DNA of 64,000 nt from Marinobacter litoralis (GTDB lineage: Bacteria; Pseudomonadota; Gammaproteobacteria; Pseudomonadales; Oleiphilaceae), in contig NZ_JAELVS010000001.1 of the NCBI RefSeq assembly GCF_016427555.1, positions 1,178,001 through 1,242,000 on the forward strand, read 5' to 3'. Every line of letters begins with the position of its first letter. Position 1 is the first letter of the stretch. This document shows positions 47,019 to 55,257 of this stretch, in pieces. The translations under genes and the position numbers were made by a program. A model generated the notes under the pieces. It did no database searches, was not told the origin of the DNA, and saw nothing but the letters and a program-made list of their open reading frames with translations.

Positions 47019-48061
47019 TGGTTGATCGAATTATTTCTTCGACGACACGAAAGTATTCCCTTTTGATCTGTATGGTTCTGATTGTTCAAGGGTGTGCCTC
47101 GTTATCTTGTACGGTAGACGACGAGCGTAAAGAAGGACCTTTTGTTGCTTGGGAAGACGAAGTTGAAATCGATTGGGAAACAAAGCAGGCCAAGAATGAG
47201 TGGAGAGGTGAGCGTCAACCTTGGAAAGGTTTTATGGAAGGTTTCCGGATCACTTCCGCTAAAATCGATAACAATATATTGCGGCTCCGACCCGAATATC
47301 ACACAGAGGTTAAACAGATAAGGTATAGCATTAGGCGGTGGAATAAAACGTGCGGTGTTGTTTTCCCGGAAATAGAAAAAATGGAAGTTTTTGAAGTTGA
47401 AGAGACTGGTAATGTCAGAGTAGATCCGGTCAGGAAGTTTTCTGACGGTGATGGGATGTTCTTGTATGGAAAATACTTCACAGCGAATTCGGACAGTGTA
47501 TTTATTAAGCACCGAACATACGTTGAAGTGGAATCGGGAGAAGTGGCCTTTGATCTCGGTGAGCATTTCAGGAATGAGCATAATAAGCCCGTTCCGGCCA
47601 TAACAGGGATAAGAGTTCGTTTGGAGTATGCTCCCGACCTCAAAAGAGATTCCAGTTACCATCTCCCTCATATGATAAAGGGGGGCGTGACTGAATATTA
47701 TGAGGATCATTCTCGAAGATTGCTTGCAGGGTTTAGTTTAAAAGATGAGGAGCGAGTTTCTTATCAGTATGATAAACATTTAGAAATAATTCAAAGAGAT
47801 CTTGGTAGAAGAAATTTTCGGAAAAGCACATCTAATCTTGAAAGCCTTTATGAATTTCTTGGTGAAGAGAATTTAAATATTCCGAAAAAATACCATTTTT
47901 TGAAAGCACTGGTTTATCTCCGTCTGGAAGAATTTGAGTTAGCTGAGAAATCACTTCAAGATTATATTGATAATGGTGATTTTGAATATTTTTATTATGC
48001 TAAGGCGTTGTTGAAAAAGATTAGAGGTAAATCGCCTGATCCCGCTTCTCGCGGCGACTGA
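47018..48061 (+). CDS. unknown lipoprotein with C-terminal TPR-like segment
   Basis: A 347-residue protein with a type II signal peptide ending in LIVQGC, a beta-rich body, and a helical TPR-like C-terminus (about 260-335; YHFLKALVYLRLEEFELAEK). This resembles the N-terminal TPR-like part of the preceding gene product (VPESYWYYRGVVAAELGDYV). The ATG overlaps the upstream stop. AT-rich compared with the core genes. Function unknown. Confidence 0.6.
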   Translation: MVDRIISSTTRKYSLLICMVLIVQGCASLSCTVDDERKEGPFVAWEDEVEIDWETKQAKNEWRGERQPWKGFMEGFRITSAKIDNNILRLRPEYHTEVKQIRYSIRRWNKTCGVVFPEIEKMEVFEVEETGNVRVDPVRKFSDGDGMFLYGKYFTANSDSVFIKHRTYVEVESGEVAFDLGEHFRNEHNKPVPAITGIRVRLEYAPDLKRDSSYHLPHMIKGGVTEYYEDHSRRLLAGFSLKDEERVSYQYDKHLEIIQRDLGRRNFRKSTSNLESLYEFLGEENLNIPKKYHFLKALVYLRLEEFELAEKSLQDYIDNGDFEYFYYAKALLKKIRGKSPDPASRGD

Positions 48062-48126
48062 TTTGTAATCGTTTACAGTCAATTTGACGACTTCAGTAGG
48101 GTATAACATTCGAACGGAGTTTTTAG

Positions 48127-48843
48127 GTGGGTCGACTATTACTGCTATTAGTGTTCTGTTTAGGTCAACCCGTATGGGCTGACACGTCAGGTGGCGCCGA
48201 GATGGTGGAGACGCAGGCTCCAAAGGTAACGTCAGTTGATTCCGTAGCTCTCGTCAGCAAACGGTTTGAAGCGGGAGAGCTGACTGTCATTGAATTAGGG
48301 GGCCTGCTTCAGGACAACGTAAATGATGAAGAGTTTTTGCTAAGCCCCGGATTTGCCAGGCTGGTTGGGGTTTATGTCCAATCGCTCGCAGCGCAAACCG
48401 AAAAATTTGATCAATTGTCTGACGATGAGCAACATGCGATCGAGCATCTAAACAGAGCGAAGGTGAATCTGGTTGGTCCCCTGATGTTCGGCAACGATGT
48501 TGGGGGCTGTGTTATGGCCAAGGTCCTGTCAGATGAAGCTAAAAGGAAGCTGGATCTGGGCAAAGTGATTGCCTACCGAGGCAGTCCAGCTTGCTACCAG
48601 CACTTCAAACAGAAGGGCGTGCCTTGGCCGGAATCGGCAAAAATGTCAGGCATAGGGCCTTTGCATATGGCCGTGAAATACAACAATCGAAGAATGGTGA
48701 CGTGGCTGATCCAGCAAAACCCTGATCTATTGAACCGTCAGGATAAAGAAGGCCGGCGCCCCCTGCTGTATTCCCAGGATGACGCTATGGTGAAGTTCTT
48801 GCTGAAACATGGCGCAACTCCACCGGAAGAATGGGACAAGTAA
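48127..48843 (+). CDS. exported ankyrin-repeat protein
   Basis: A 238-residue protein with a signal peptide (about 1-18, MGRLLLLLVFCLGQPVWA) and about two C-terminal ankyrin repeats (GIGPLHMAVKYNNRRMVTWL, then KEGRRPLLYSQDDAMVKFLL). The part between is unassigned. GTG start with GGAG 8 bases upstream. Periplasmic ankyrin proteins mediate protein contacts; no partner is known here. Confidence 0.7.
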   Translation: MGRLLLLLVFCLGQPVWADTSGGAEMVETQAPKVTSVDSVALVSKRFEAGELTVIELGGLLQDNVNDEEFLLSPGFARLVGVYVQSLAAQTEKFDQLSDDEQHAIEHLNRAKVNLVGPLMFGNDVGGCVMAKVLSDEAKRKLDLGKVIAYRGSPACYQHFKQKGVPWPESAKMSGIGPLHMAVKYNNRRMVTWLIQQNPDLLNRQDKEGRRPLLYSQDDAMVKFLLKHGATPPEEWDK

Positions 48844-48873
48844 CCCAAGGACTGATTGAAGCGGTAGTCTGCA

Positions 48874-49077
48874 ATGGACGATGAAAAGCGAAGGCATATT
48901 ACGGTAACCGCCACGACTCCGACCCAGCTGGACCTGCAACCGGGACAACGTTTGGCGCTTCGCTATGTCGTCACGCAACGGTTACGCTCTGATGGATCGG
49001 GTGTTTTGTACCTGGTGACTGAACAAGCAACAGGTGAGGAAGTGGATGTCCATGTTTTGCATCTGAGGGGGCGATAG
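48874..49077 (+). CDS. small protein of unknown function
   Basis: A 67-residue soluble protein starting MDDEKRRHITVTATTPTQLD, predicted to be mostly beta strand, with no signal peptide. Weak ribosome binding site. It sits between the ankyrin gene and the next exported protein on the same strand, 4 bases before the latter's start. No family recognised. Confidence 0.45.
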   Translation: MDDEKRRHITVTATTPTQLDLQPGQRLALRYVVTQRLRSDGSGVLYLVTEQATGEEVDVHVLHLRGR

Positions 49078-49081
49078 ATTC

Positions 49082-49594
49082 ATGCGATGGCAAATGATCG
49101 GGTTGCTTTGCCTGGTGTTCGCGCTTCCTACTTCACGGGTAGATGCGGCAGCCGGTGAAGTGGAACACAAGGTTTCGCTAGAAACAGTCGATTTCTCCGA
49201 TTTCCCGGTGGAGGCGTCTGACCAGGCACTAGAGTTCGTGGATTTCGACAGTCATCGGGACGCCATCAGTTTCAGGAGTCGATTCAATGCCCAGATGGGG
49301 CGTCCTGCCAACTTTGCTGGCCACTACCGTCTGGTCTACTGGGGGTGTGGCACTGGCTGTCAGCAGTTCTCCATTGTGGATATTAGAACGGGCCAAGTCT
49401 CTATGAATGAAGCCTGGTCAACGTCATTGGGCCTTTGCTTCCGGGCAGATAGCGCCTTGTTGATTACGAATCCCGGCGCGGGCGAGTCGATGAGAATGGA
49501 GACTCGCTATTACCAGTGGGATGGCAAACAGTTAAACCCGTTGGCGCGTGTATCAATGTCGGTGCTGGAATATTGTGATAGTGGCTATGAATAA
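49082..49594 (+). CDS. unknown exported protein
   Basis: A 170-residue protein with a signal peptide (about 1-22) and the conserved-looking motif NFAGHYRLVYWGCGTGCQQF, followed by VDIRTGQV. Proteins with this Gly-Cys-Gly-Thr-Gly-Cys motif occur as uncharacterised periplasmic proteins in many gammaproteobacteria. Two cysteines close together and a later pair (GLCF, EYCD) suggest disulfides. Function unknown. Confidence 0.7.
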   Translation: MRWQMIGLLCLVFALPTSRVDAAAGEVEHKVSLETVDFSDFPVEASDQALEFVDFDSHRDAISFRSRFNAQMGRPANFAGHYRLVYWGCGTGCQQFSIVDIRTGQVSMNEAWSTSLGLCFRADSALLITNPGAGESMRMETRYYQWDGKQLNPLARVSMSVLEYCDSGYE

Positions 49595-49630
49595 AGACGT
49601 GTCTCATAATCAAGCCGGATGTAGTGACTT

Positions 49631-51835
49631 ATGATGCCATGTATCGGGTGCAAGAAACCCCTGACATTTCCCCTAGATCGCACCGGGAAAGTGGGATGTA
49701 AAAACTGTGGTACCCGAATGTTCTGGTCACCATCTCGCGGTCTTCACCCTCTGAGCAATTATGAGGCCGTTACCCGAGTTGAGGATCTTTCAATTGAGCT
49801 GCCTTGTCCCTCCTGCGATGGACGACTCGCGCTCCGAGACTCTTTGAATAAAGAAAGAAAATTCCGCTGCTCCGGATGCAACGCTGTTTTTCATTGGTCG
49901 CCCCAGAAAGGGGTCAGCTTGCCCAACAACAACGACCGGCAAGAGGGCCAGCCAGGAAAAAACGCGCCTGAATCCAGCGATGATATCGGAACAATGCCGT
50001 GCCCGGGCTGCGCAAAACATCTTGAATTTTCTGTCAAAGATGATGCCTGTATTAGGTGCAGCTGTGGTCTCTGCTTGCATTGGGCCGCGCAATCAGGGCT
50101 GAAACTGGCGGAAAAACATGGCGAAAAACAAACGCTCATTGAGGGCAAATGCTATGAGTTGCCTGAGCTTGGTACATACACACCTTTGAGCGGCCTTAAA
50201 CGCAGCAGTGAGGGCGGGCTGGCTAAGTTTTTTGGTGGGTTGGTAGCGGCTCTGCTCATCGCCCTGGCCGGTTTGTTGTTGCTTTGGGACTTGGCAGAAT
50301 TAAGGAAAGTTGCCGGATTCTCGTTGCTTGTCGCCATCGCTGGCGGGTTTGCGACTGTGGTGCATAGCAAGCAAAAAAGATGGCTTAGATCCGGTGCCTG
50401 GGGCGGCATATTGCTTGTGTTAAACCCGCTGACGGTCGCTTTTCTGAACGCTCAGGACTTTGGCGATCTTTCGGCGTCTTTCTGGGCACAGCTTTCCTCC
50501 GGACCAGATCACGAGGTGGCCGGTTCTGAACATAGAGGGGGCACTCAAGCTGGAGGGAATGGGATCAGAACCGGGGGCACCGACCGCAAAAAAGTAAACA
50601 AGCCGCTATCGTTAGATGACAACTTCCGGGTAGTGAAACGCTTTCCTGCTTCCTCTGGCTCCTCTGGAGGGCATATAGAATGGGCAGAAGCGGGCGACGA
50701 CATCCTTCTCCATATTCGTCGGGGTGATCTGGGTACACGAAAGGTGGGCATCGTTGATTTGTCGGGTTATACCGAGGTGTATAGCTATGCCAGCAGCGAT
50801 GGAAGGAGAATTGCAGCCAACAGCTACGCCGCTTCCGGAGCAAGTGCCGTCTTTACCTCCCGCGACACAAGGACTAATTCCTGGAACTATCATCAGTATC
50901 GGAACGGTTCACTGGTAACAACGGAAATATCGTCGCTGGTAAAGAACGATGATCGATACGGAGGACAAGGCTTGGGGATCTGGGAGTCCGGGAATGTAAC
51001 GTGGGTTATTCATGCTTCGCCAGAAAAGCAAAGCGGGTATCCCTATGACAACAATGATTACTATGCACTGTTTGATATCAATAATCCGCGCAGTACGCGG
51101 CCGGTAACCTCAAGCCTGAGCGGCGATAAAATCCAGGAAAGAAAAGGGGAATGGATTCGTGATATTGGGAAATCCGGACTGCTTATCGGCTATGAGGACT
51201 ACGATAGCATTAAGATAAACCAGGCTATGGTCTACCGTTTGCGTAAGGGAGGGACTAACGCCGAGCCCCTGCTGGATAGGGCCGCAGAAATCGAAACAGT
51301 ACGCTCGGGTGGTAATACGGTAGCGATCTTTTATAAGCCTGAAAGCGGTACCGATGAGGTTATGCTCAAATACCATGACTCTAACGGGATTGGCCATTCA
51401 ATGAGTTTCTCCCGTGAGGGTGGGGCTCAAATTCATGCAGTCGTGAGAGGTAAAGATGTTTACTTCTCACTTGGCAGCAGCCGCATATACCAGCTAAATA
51501 CTGCCTCTGGAGAAAAAACGCTATTTCGAAAGGCGTCTAAAAGCAGTTTTTGGATGGATAAAAATGATAACGGAGTTCTGGCGTTTTTCTATCGCGGATC
51601 AAATTCTGATAAACGTCTGCTTATTGGTTGTCCGGGTAACTTTCAAGAATATTACGGCAGCTGGCAATACGGGGCCCGATCCAGCGCTGCGGCAGCTTCC
51701 AATGAATCAGATATGGCGATAGGTCGGGATCTGGTCCTGCTGCCAAAATGGGAAGATGATTATCTTAATATCGGGATCGTCGAAATTCCCGAACACATTA
51801 AAACAGCCTGCTCCATCAGTGCAGCGTCCTATTAG
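49631..51835 (+). CDS. triple zinc-ribbon membrane protein with large periplasmic domain
   Basis: A 734-residue protein. The N-terminal 165 residues hold three successive zinc-ribbon units (MPCIGCKK...CKNCGT, LPCPSCDG...CSGCNA, MPCPGCAK...CSCGLC), each ending in a similar Trp-containing tail (FWSPSRGL, FHWSPQKGV, LHWAAQSGL). Three transmembrane helices follow (about 199-271), a Gly-rich linker, then about 400 beta-rich residues likely to form a propeller. With ribbons in the cytoplasm, three helices put the propeller in the periplasm. No known family matched as a whole. Its stop overlaps the converging gene by 4 bases. Confidence 0.7.
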   Translation: MMPCIGCKKPLTFPLDRTGKVGCKNCGTRMFWSPSRGLHPLSNYEAVTRVEDLSIELPCPSCDGRLALRDSLNKERKFRCSGCNAVFHWSPQKGVSLPNNNDRQEGQPGKNAPESSDDIGTMPCPGCAKHLEFSVKDDACIRCSCGLCLHWAAQSGLKLAEKHGEKQTLIEGKCYELPELGTYTPLSGLKRSSEGGLAKFFGGLVAALLIALAGLLLLWDLAELRKVAGFSLLVAIAGGFATVVHSKQKRWLRSGAWGGILLVLNPLTVAFLNAQDFGDLSASFWAQLSSGPDHEVAGSEHRGGTQAGGNGIRTGGTDRKKVNKPLSLDDNFRVVKRFPASSGSSGGHIEWAEAGDDILLHIRRGDLGTRKVGIVDLSGYTEVYSYASSDGRRIAANSYAASGASAVFTSRDTRTNSWNYHQYRNGSLVTTEISSLVKNDDRYGGQGLGIWESGNVTWVIHASPEKQSGYPYDNNDYYALFDINNPRSTRPVTSSLSGDKIQERKGEWIRDIGKSGLLIGYEDYDSIKINQAMVYRLRKGGTNAEPLLDRAAEIETVRSGGNTVAIFYKPESGTDEVMLKYHDSNGIGHSMSFSREGGAQIHAVVRGKDVYFSLGSSRIYQLNTASGEKTLFRKASKSSFWMDKNDNGVLAFFYRGSNSDKRLLIGCPGNFQEYYGSWQYGARSSAAAASNESDMAIGRDLVLLPKWEDDYLNIGIVEIPEHIKTACSISAASY

Positions 51836-52356
51836 AATTTAATCCGCGTCATGTGGTCCACCTTTGTCGCGTCCGCTCTCTCAAGCGGCCCTTTTGTGCC
51901 TGGAGCCGTGGTGTTCCGTCCCTGGCGGGCGGCCGCGTCGCTGGTCGGGCATTGCATATCAAGTCCGCACATATCGTTTTCGTTCAAATAGACGGCTCCC
52001 TCATAAAAGCTGTATTTTTTGCCCTTGTAGATAATCCTGAGATCTTCCACCGAACCGCTGCTATTAGGAAGAATCACAAATCGGCCTTTCTCAAGAATAT
52101 CGAAAAAGAACTCCTTCAGAGCTTCGGTCTTTGCCGTTAATTTGAAAAGGGTGTCGTTGTAGTCTTTGCCGAATTTATCTTTTGAAAAAGCCGACACCGT
52201 ATCGCCGTACACCCGGATCGAAATGATCGGTTGATCGCCATAGTAAGGTGAGCGGATTTTCAGCCCCTCCGATACCTTGAAGATCTGATCGTAGGCATAG
52301 GCGTTCGCCGAAAAAATCAGCAATAGAATCATTGCTGCTTTGATAAAGTGTTTCAT
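51832..52356 (-). CDS. unknown exported protein
   Basis: A 174-residue protein with a clear signal peptide (MKHFIKAAMILLLIFSANAYA), a beta-rich body and two cysteines close together (CGLDMQC). The C-terminus is hydrophilic. GGAG lies 8 bases before the ATG. It converges with the zinc-ribbon gene. Not recognised. Confidence 0.65.
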   Translation of the reverse strand: MKHFIKAAMILLLIFSANAYAYDQIFKVSEGLKIRSPYYGDQPIISIRVYGDTVSAFSKDKFGKDYNDTLFKLTAKTEALKEFFFDILEKGRFVILPNSSGSVEDLRIIYKGKKYSFYEGAVYLNENDMCGLDMQCPTSDAAARQGRNTTAPGTKGPLERADATKVDHMTRIKF

Positions 52357-52413
52357 ATTTCATTTCTCCACGATTCAGAAAGATACCCTGTACCTATCTC
52401 TGGTGTTGTTTAC

Positions 52414-53004
52414 TCAGGGCTGTTGTGGCGGATCAATTTCGGGATCGTTGTCCAGATTGTTCCAGTCGAACTCCCGCGAAAAGCCCTCTGTCATTATTCT
52501 GGAAGCGTCATCAGAGAGAGGGGGCGAGATGGTTTTGCATGTAATAAGGCACCCTTTTTCAAAGACCAGCTCCAGATAATCTTGCTCGTGTTGGCCAGGC
52601 TCCGGGCATAGGGTCAGCGCACCGGTGTAGTTAAGCGCGAGCTGGACATCCTCGTAGTGCCAATATCCCATGCCGGCATCGGTGGCTTCCACGCCATTGA
52701 GCGAGGGCAAGCTGTAGTCGCCAATGAGCTCATCCAGCGTTGCACCCAATTGGTCGCGAGTATTGGAAAGTGACCGTTGCAAGCGCTTTCTGGCGGGGGG
52801 CGTGTGGCTGACGTTTAGGTAATCGAGATACAGCTGTTCATCTGGGATATCAAAATGCGCGACAAACCCCGCCCAGTTCGAAGAATCTGTATTTTCGGGG
52901 TGAATACCGTGATCCCAGGGTGAGAAAAGAGTCTGATCTACGCCAAGCAGGATGTAGCCTGAGCCCCTGAAGCGTACGCATTGTGTTGGAACTTGCCTTG
53001 TCAT
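52414..53004 (-). CDS. unknown soluble protein
   Basis: A 196-residue acidic protein without signal peptide or membrane helix, rich in aromatic residues (FSPWDHGIHPENTDSSNWAG, GYWHYEDVQLALNYTG). It lies 57 bases before the exported protein on the same strand. No family is recognised. The 219 bases from its start to rof contain no gene or motif I can support. Confidence 0.6.
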   Translation of the reverse strand: MTRQVPTQCVRFRGSGYILLGVDQTLFSPWDHGIHPENTDSSNWAGFVAHFDIPDEQLYLDYLNVSHTPPARKRLQRSLSNTRDQLGATLDELIGDYSLPSLNGVEATDAGMGYWHYEDVQLALNYTGALTLCPEPGQHEQDYLELVFEKGCLITCKTISPPLSDDASRIMTEGFSREFDWNNLDNDPEIDPPQQP

Positions 53005-53223
53005 GCCTCGTGCTCTTTGGCTGGCCGCAGTGTGCGAGGGATTTATAGGGAAAGTTTTACCTTATAACGGAATCGGCAGAAACGGAATACCGCTTCTCAT
53101 CGTATAATTATCTGATCTGCTGAGTGCTCCCATGAGTACACCGGCGAATACTAGCGCTGCACACGTGCTTTAATTTGATTGTGTGCGCCAACAAATTGAT
53201 TAAACGTGATTGGAGCCTGCAGC

Positions 53224-53469
53224 ATGATTACGTGTGATCAGCACGACTACATAGAAATAGCGTGCATGTACCGGTACCCGATAAAACTCACGCTGAAGTC
53301 AGGTGCGGTGATCGAAGGTGTCGGGCTTGATACCGCGTTTGATGAGAGTCGAAACGAATGCATCAAGTTCGACGCAAATGGCGTTGTCAGCTTGGTCGCA
53401 ACCGATACCATCGCATCGCTCGAAGCGCGTGTGGATAACCCGCATTTTCAGAGCGTTTCTTTTGTCTAG
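53224..53469 (+). CDS. rof: Rof-family Rho-binding antiterminator
   Basis: An 81-residue protein of the Rof (YaeO) family: MITCDQHDYIEIACMYRYPI corresponds to the E. coli Rof start INCDDYDNLELAC, followed by the small barrel LTLKSGAVIEG. Rof binds the transcription terminator Rho and inhibits it. ATG at 53224 has GGAG 9 bases upstream. A lone gene; its position at the edge of an AT-rich cluster may be chance. Confidence 0.8.
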   Translation: MITCDQHDYIEIACMYRYPIKLTLKSGAVIEGVGLDTAFDESRNECIKFDANGVVSLVATDTIASLEARVDNPHFQSVSFV

Positions 53470-53598
53470 TTTGGGCGTATGCTTGGGGCATGACGCTTCA
53501 CCCACCAAATGCACTATAACTCCCTTTCGGAACCTTCTGGTAAATAGCCGCGTCAATGAATAACCCTCTAACAAATAAATAATCACCGGAGAGATCGA

Positions 53599-54141
53599 GT
53601 GAAATGTAAAGTTATAGGCGATACGGTCGCATTGGCCGATTTGAGAAACATCAAAAATCAGCCGGTACAGGTTCCCCAGCCCGGCAAACTAGTTCATCTG
53701 CAGTTCAGACGCTTTGCGGGTTGCCCGATTTGTAATCTCCATTTGCAGTCTTTCTTCAAAAATTCCGCACAGCTGCAGGAAAACAACATCCACGAGGTGG
53801 TCGTCTTTCATGCCAGCCAAGAGCGCATGCTAAAAGATGTGATTGATGTGCCTTTTGATCTGATTGCGGATCCTTCCAGACAGCTGTACCGAGCGTTTGG
53901 CGTGGAAAGCTCATGGAAAGCGATTCTCAATTTCAAAATGATGAGAGGAGCACTGAACGGCGTACGCAAGTTCGGCATGAAAAAACCGGAAAGCCTGGAA
54001 GCGGAGCTGGGGCTGCCAGCAGATTTCCTGATTGATGAAAGCGGGAAAATTGTCGCTCTGAAATACGGCAACCACGCGGATGACCAGTGGACACTGAACG
54101 AGGTGATCCAGCACGCCAAGACCGAGCAGGTGAGCGCATGA
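53599..54141 (+). CDS. AhpC/TSA-family peroxiredoxin-like protein
   Basis: A 180-residue thioredoxin-fold protein with the redox motif FAGCPICNLHL near residue 41, the region RMLKDVIDVPFDLIADPSRQ, YRAFGVESSW and ADFLIDESGKIVALKYG. The CxxC at the peroxidatic site and the full fold suggest a thiol peroxidase or reductase. GTG start with GGAGA upstream. It overlaps the MAPEG gene by 4 bases, so the two probably work together in peroxide or thiol handling. Confidence 0.8.
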   Translation: MKCKVIGDTVALADLRNIKNQPVQVPQPGKLVHLQFRRFAGCPICNLHLQSFFKNSAQLQENNIHEVVVFHASQERMLKDVIDVPFDLIADPSRQLYRAFGVESSWKAILNFKMMRGALNGVRKFGMKKPESLEAELGLPADFLIDESGKIVALKYGNHADDQWTLNEVIQHAKTEQVSA

Positions 54142-54554
54142 GTTCGACAGCCATTTTATACCCCGCTTTTGCGATGTTCGTGTTGACCATGACCTGCATC
54201 TTCAGGCTGGGCACTCTGAGGTTCTTTGCCGTTAGGGCGCGGAAAGTCCGGTTGAGCTACTACCGCACCTACAACGAAGGCACGCAGCCGGATTATCTGC
54301 ACTTGATGGCCCGCCATGTGCAGAACCACTTTGAAGTGCCGCCGCTGTTTTATATTGGCATCATTTTCGGTTTGGTTACCGGCAACACCGCCATGATTAC
54401 GTTGATTTTCGCCTGGGCATTTGTGGCGGCCCGGGTGGTACATTCCGTCATCCACCTGACCAACAACAACGTGAACTACCGGTTTTTCGTTTTCGTGTTG
54501 AGCCTGGTTTGCTTGTGCGGGTTGTGGGGTTCTGTGATGTTTCCACTGCTCTGA
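54138..54554 (+). CDS. MAPEG family membrane protein
   Basis: A 138-residue protein with four transmembrane segments and the MAPEG-type RHVQNHFEVPPLFYIGII motif plus AWAFVAARVVHSVIHLTNNN. MAPEG proteins include microsomal glutathione transferases; the bacterial branch is poorly characterised. It is coupled (ATGA) to the peroxiredoxin-like gene, which agrees with a role in lipid peroxide or xenobiotic detoxification. Confidence 0.85.
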   Translation: MSSTAILYPAFAMFVLTMTCIFRLGTLRFFAVRARKVRLSYYRTYNEGTQPDYLHLMARHVQNHFEVPPLFYIGIIFGLVTGNTAMITLIFAWAFVAARVVHSVIHLTNNNVNYRFFVFVLSLVCLCGLWGSVMFPLL

Positions 54555-54575
54555 TTAGTAGACGATTCCTGAGCC

Positions 54576-54599
54576 GAAATGCCGGATTTCAATTTTTTT
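54576..54599 (+). terminator. weak terminator after the MAPEG gene
   Basis: GAAAT (54576-54580) pairs with ATTTC (54586-54590) across GCCGG, followed by AATTTTTTT. The stem is short, so this is tentative. Another T-run follows near 54603-54610. Confidence 0.35.
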
Positions 54600-54684
54600 G
54601 GATTTTTTTTGGAATAAAGTTTCGGCCCAGTCGTCTTCCTGATGAAAACTGCCCATAAGGGTCCATCAGAAGGAGGACGAAACT

Positions 54685-55191
54685 ATGAAAAAGCACGTTT
54701 TGACTTTTGCGATTTGTTCCATTCTTTCAACCGGCGCATTTGCCGCTGAAGGCGCCGCATCGGCCAATGTTCAAGCCGATGCCAACATGAGCGCCAGTGC
54801 CAACGGCAACGACGGTGTCTCGGCCCAAGGCAGTGGCTCAGCATCTGCTCAGGGTAATGTAGACGGTGAGGCAGCGCGCCGTGAAGCTTCTGAACAAGGG
54901 CGGGCGGCCAGCAACGAAGCTCGCCAGAAAACCAACGCAGCGGTGAGCGCCGGTGTCGAAGCGGGCCAGAAAGTCCGCGGCAAAGCGAATGCCACTGCCG
55001 ATGCGGCCGCCAACAAGGCTGCTGAAAAACGCGCCGCGGTAAAAGATCGTGTGAACAAGACTCGCAGCTCGGAAGTCCGCGTAGAAACCAATCAGCAAAT
55101 TGGTACCTCGGTATCGGATTCCGTGAAAGGTGAAGTTCGGAACTCCGTAAAAGGCGCTGTCAAAGGCTCTACCGGTGGTGGAGTACTTTAA
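54685..55191 (+). CDS. exported Ala/Ser/Asn/Gly-rich protein
   Basis: A 168-residue protein with a signal peptide (MKKHVLTFAICSILSTGAFA) and very low complexity: Ala, Ser, Asn and Gln dominate residues 21-60 (SANVQADANMSASANGNDGV), then a charged Ala-rich helix (about 62-125), then SVKGEVRNSVKGAVKGSTGG. Strong AAGGAGG site before the ATG. No known domain. The composition fits a surface, matrix or amyloid-like protein, which is inference. A terminator follows, then the outer membrane barrel gene. Confidence 0.7.
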   Translation: MKKHVLTFAICSILSTGAFAAEGAASANVQADANMSASANGNDGVSAQGSGSASAQGNVDGEAARREASEQGRAASNEARQKTNAAVSAGVEAGQKVRGKANATADAAANKAAEKRAAVKDRVNKTRSSEVRVETNQQIGTSVSDSVKGEVRNSVKGAVKGSTGGGVL

Positions 55192-55208
55192 CCACGCCGT
55201 TTGATGAT

Positions 55209-55237
55209 AGCCGAGCCTGTAAAGGCTCGGCTTTCTT
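55209..55237 (+). terminator. hairpin between the Ala-rich protein and barrel genes
   Basis: AGCCGAGCCT (55209-55218) pairs perfectly with AGGCTCGGCT (55223-55232) across GTAA, followed by TTCTTC. It would lower, but perhaps not abolish, read-through to the barrel gene 25 bases later. Confidence 0.75.
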
Positions 55238-55257
55238 CTGGTCAGGAGATACCTTTC

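Noticed and set aside
54087..54137. Upstream extension of the MAPEG protein
   Set aside because: The added 17 residues overlap the peroxiredoxin-like gene far into its coding sequence and are hydrophilic; the ATG at 54138 gives the usual family start and an ATGA overlap.
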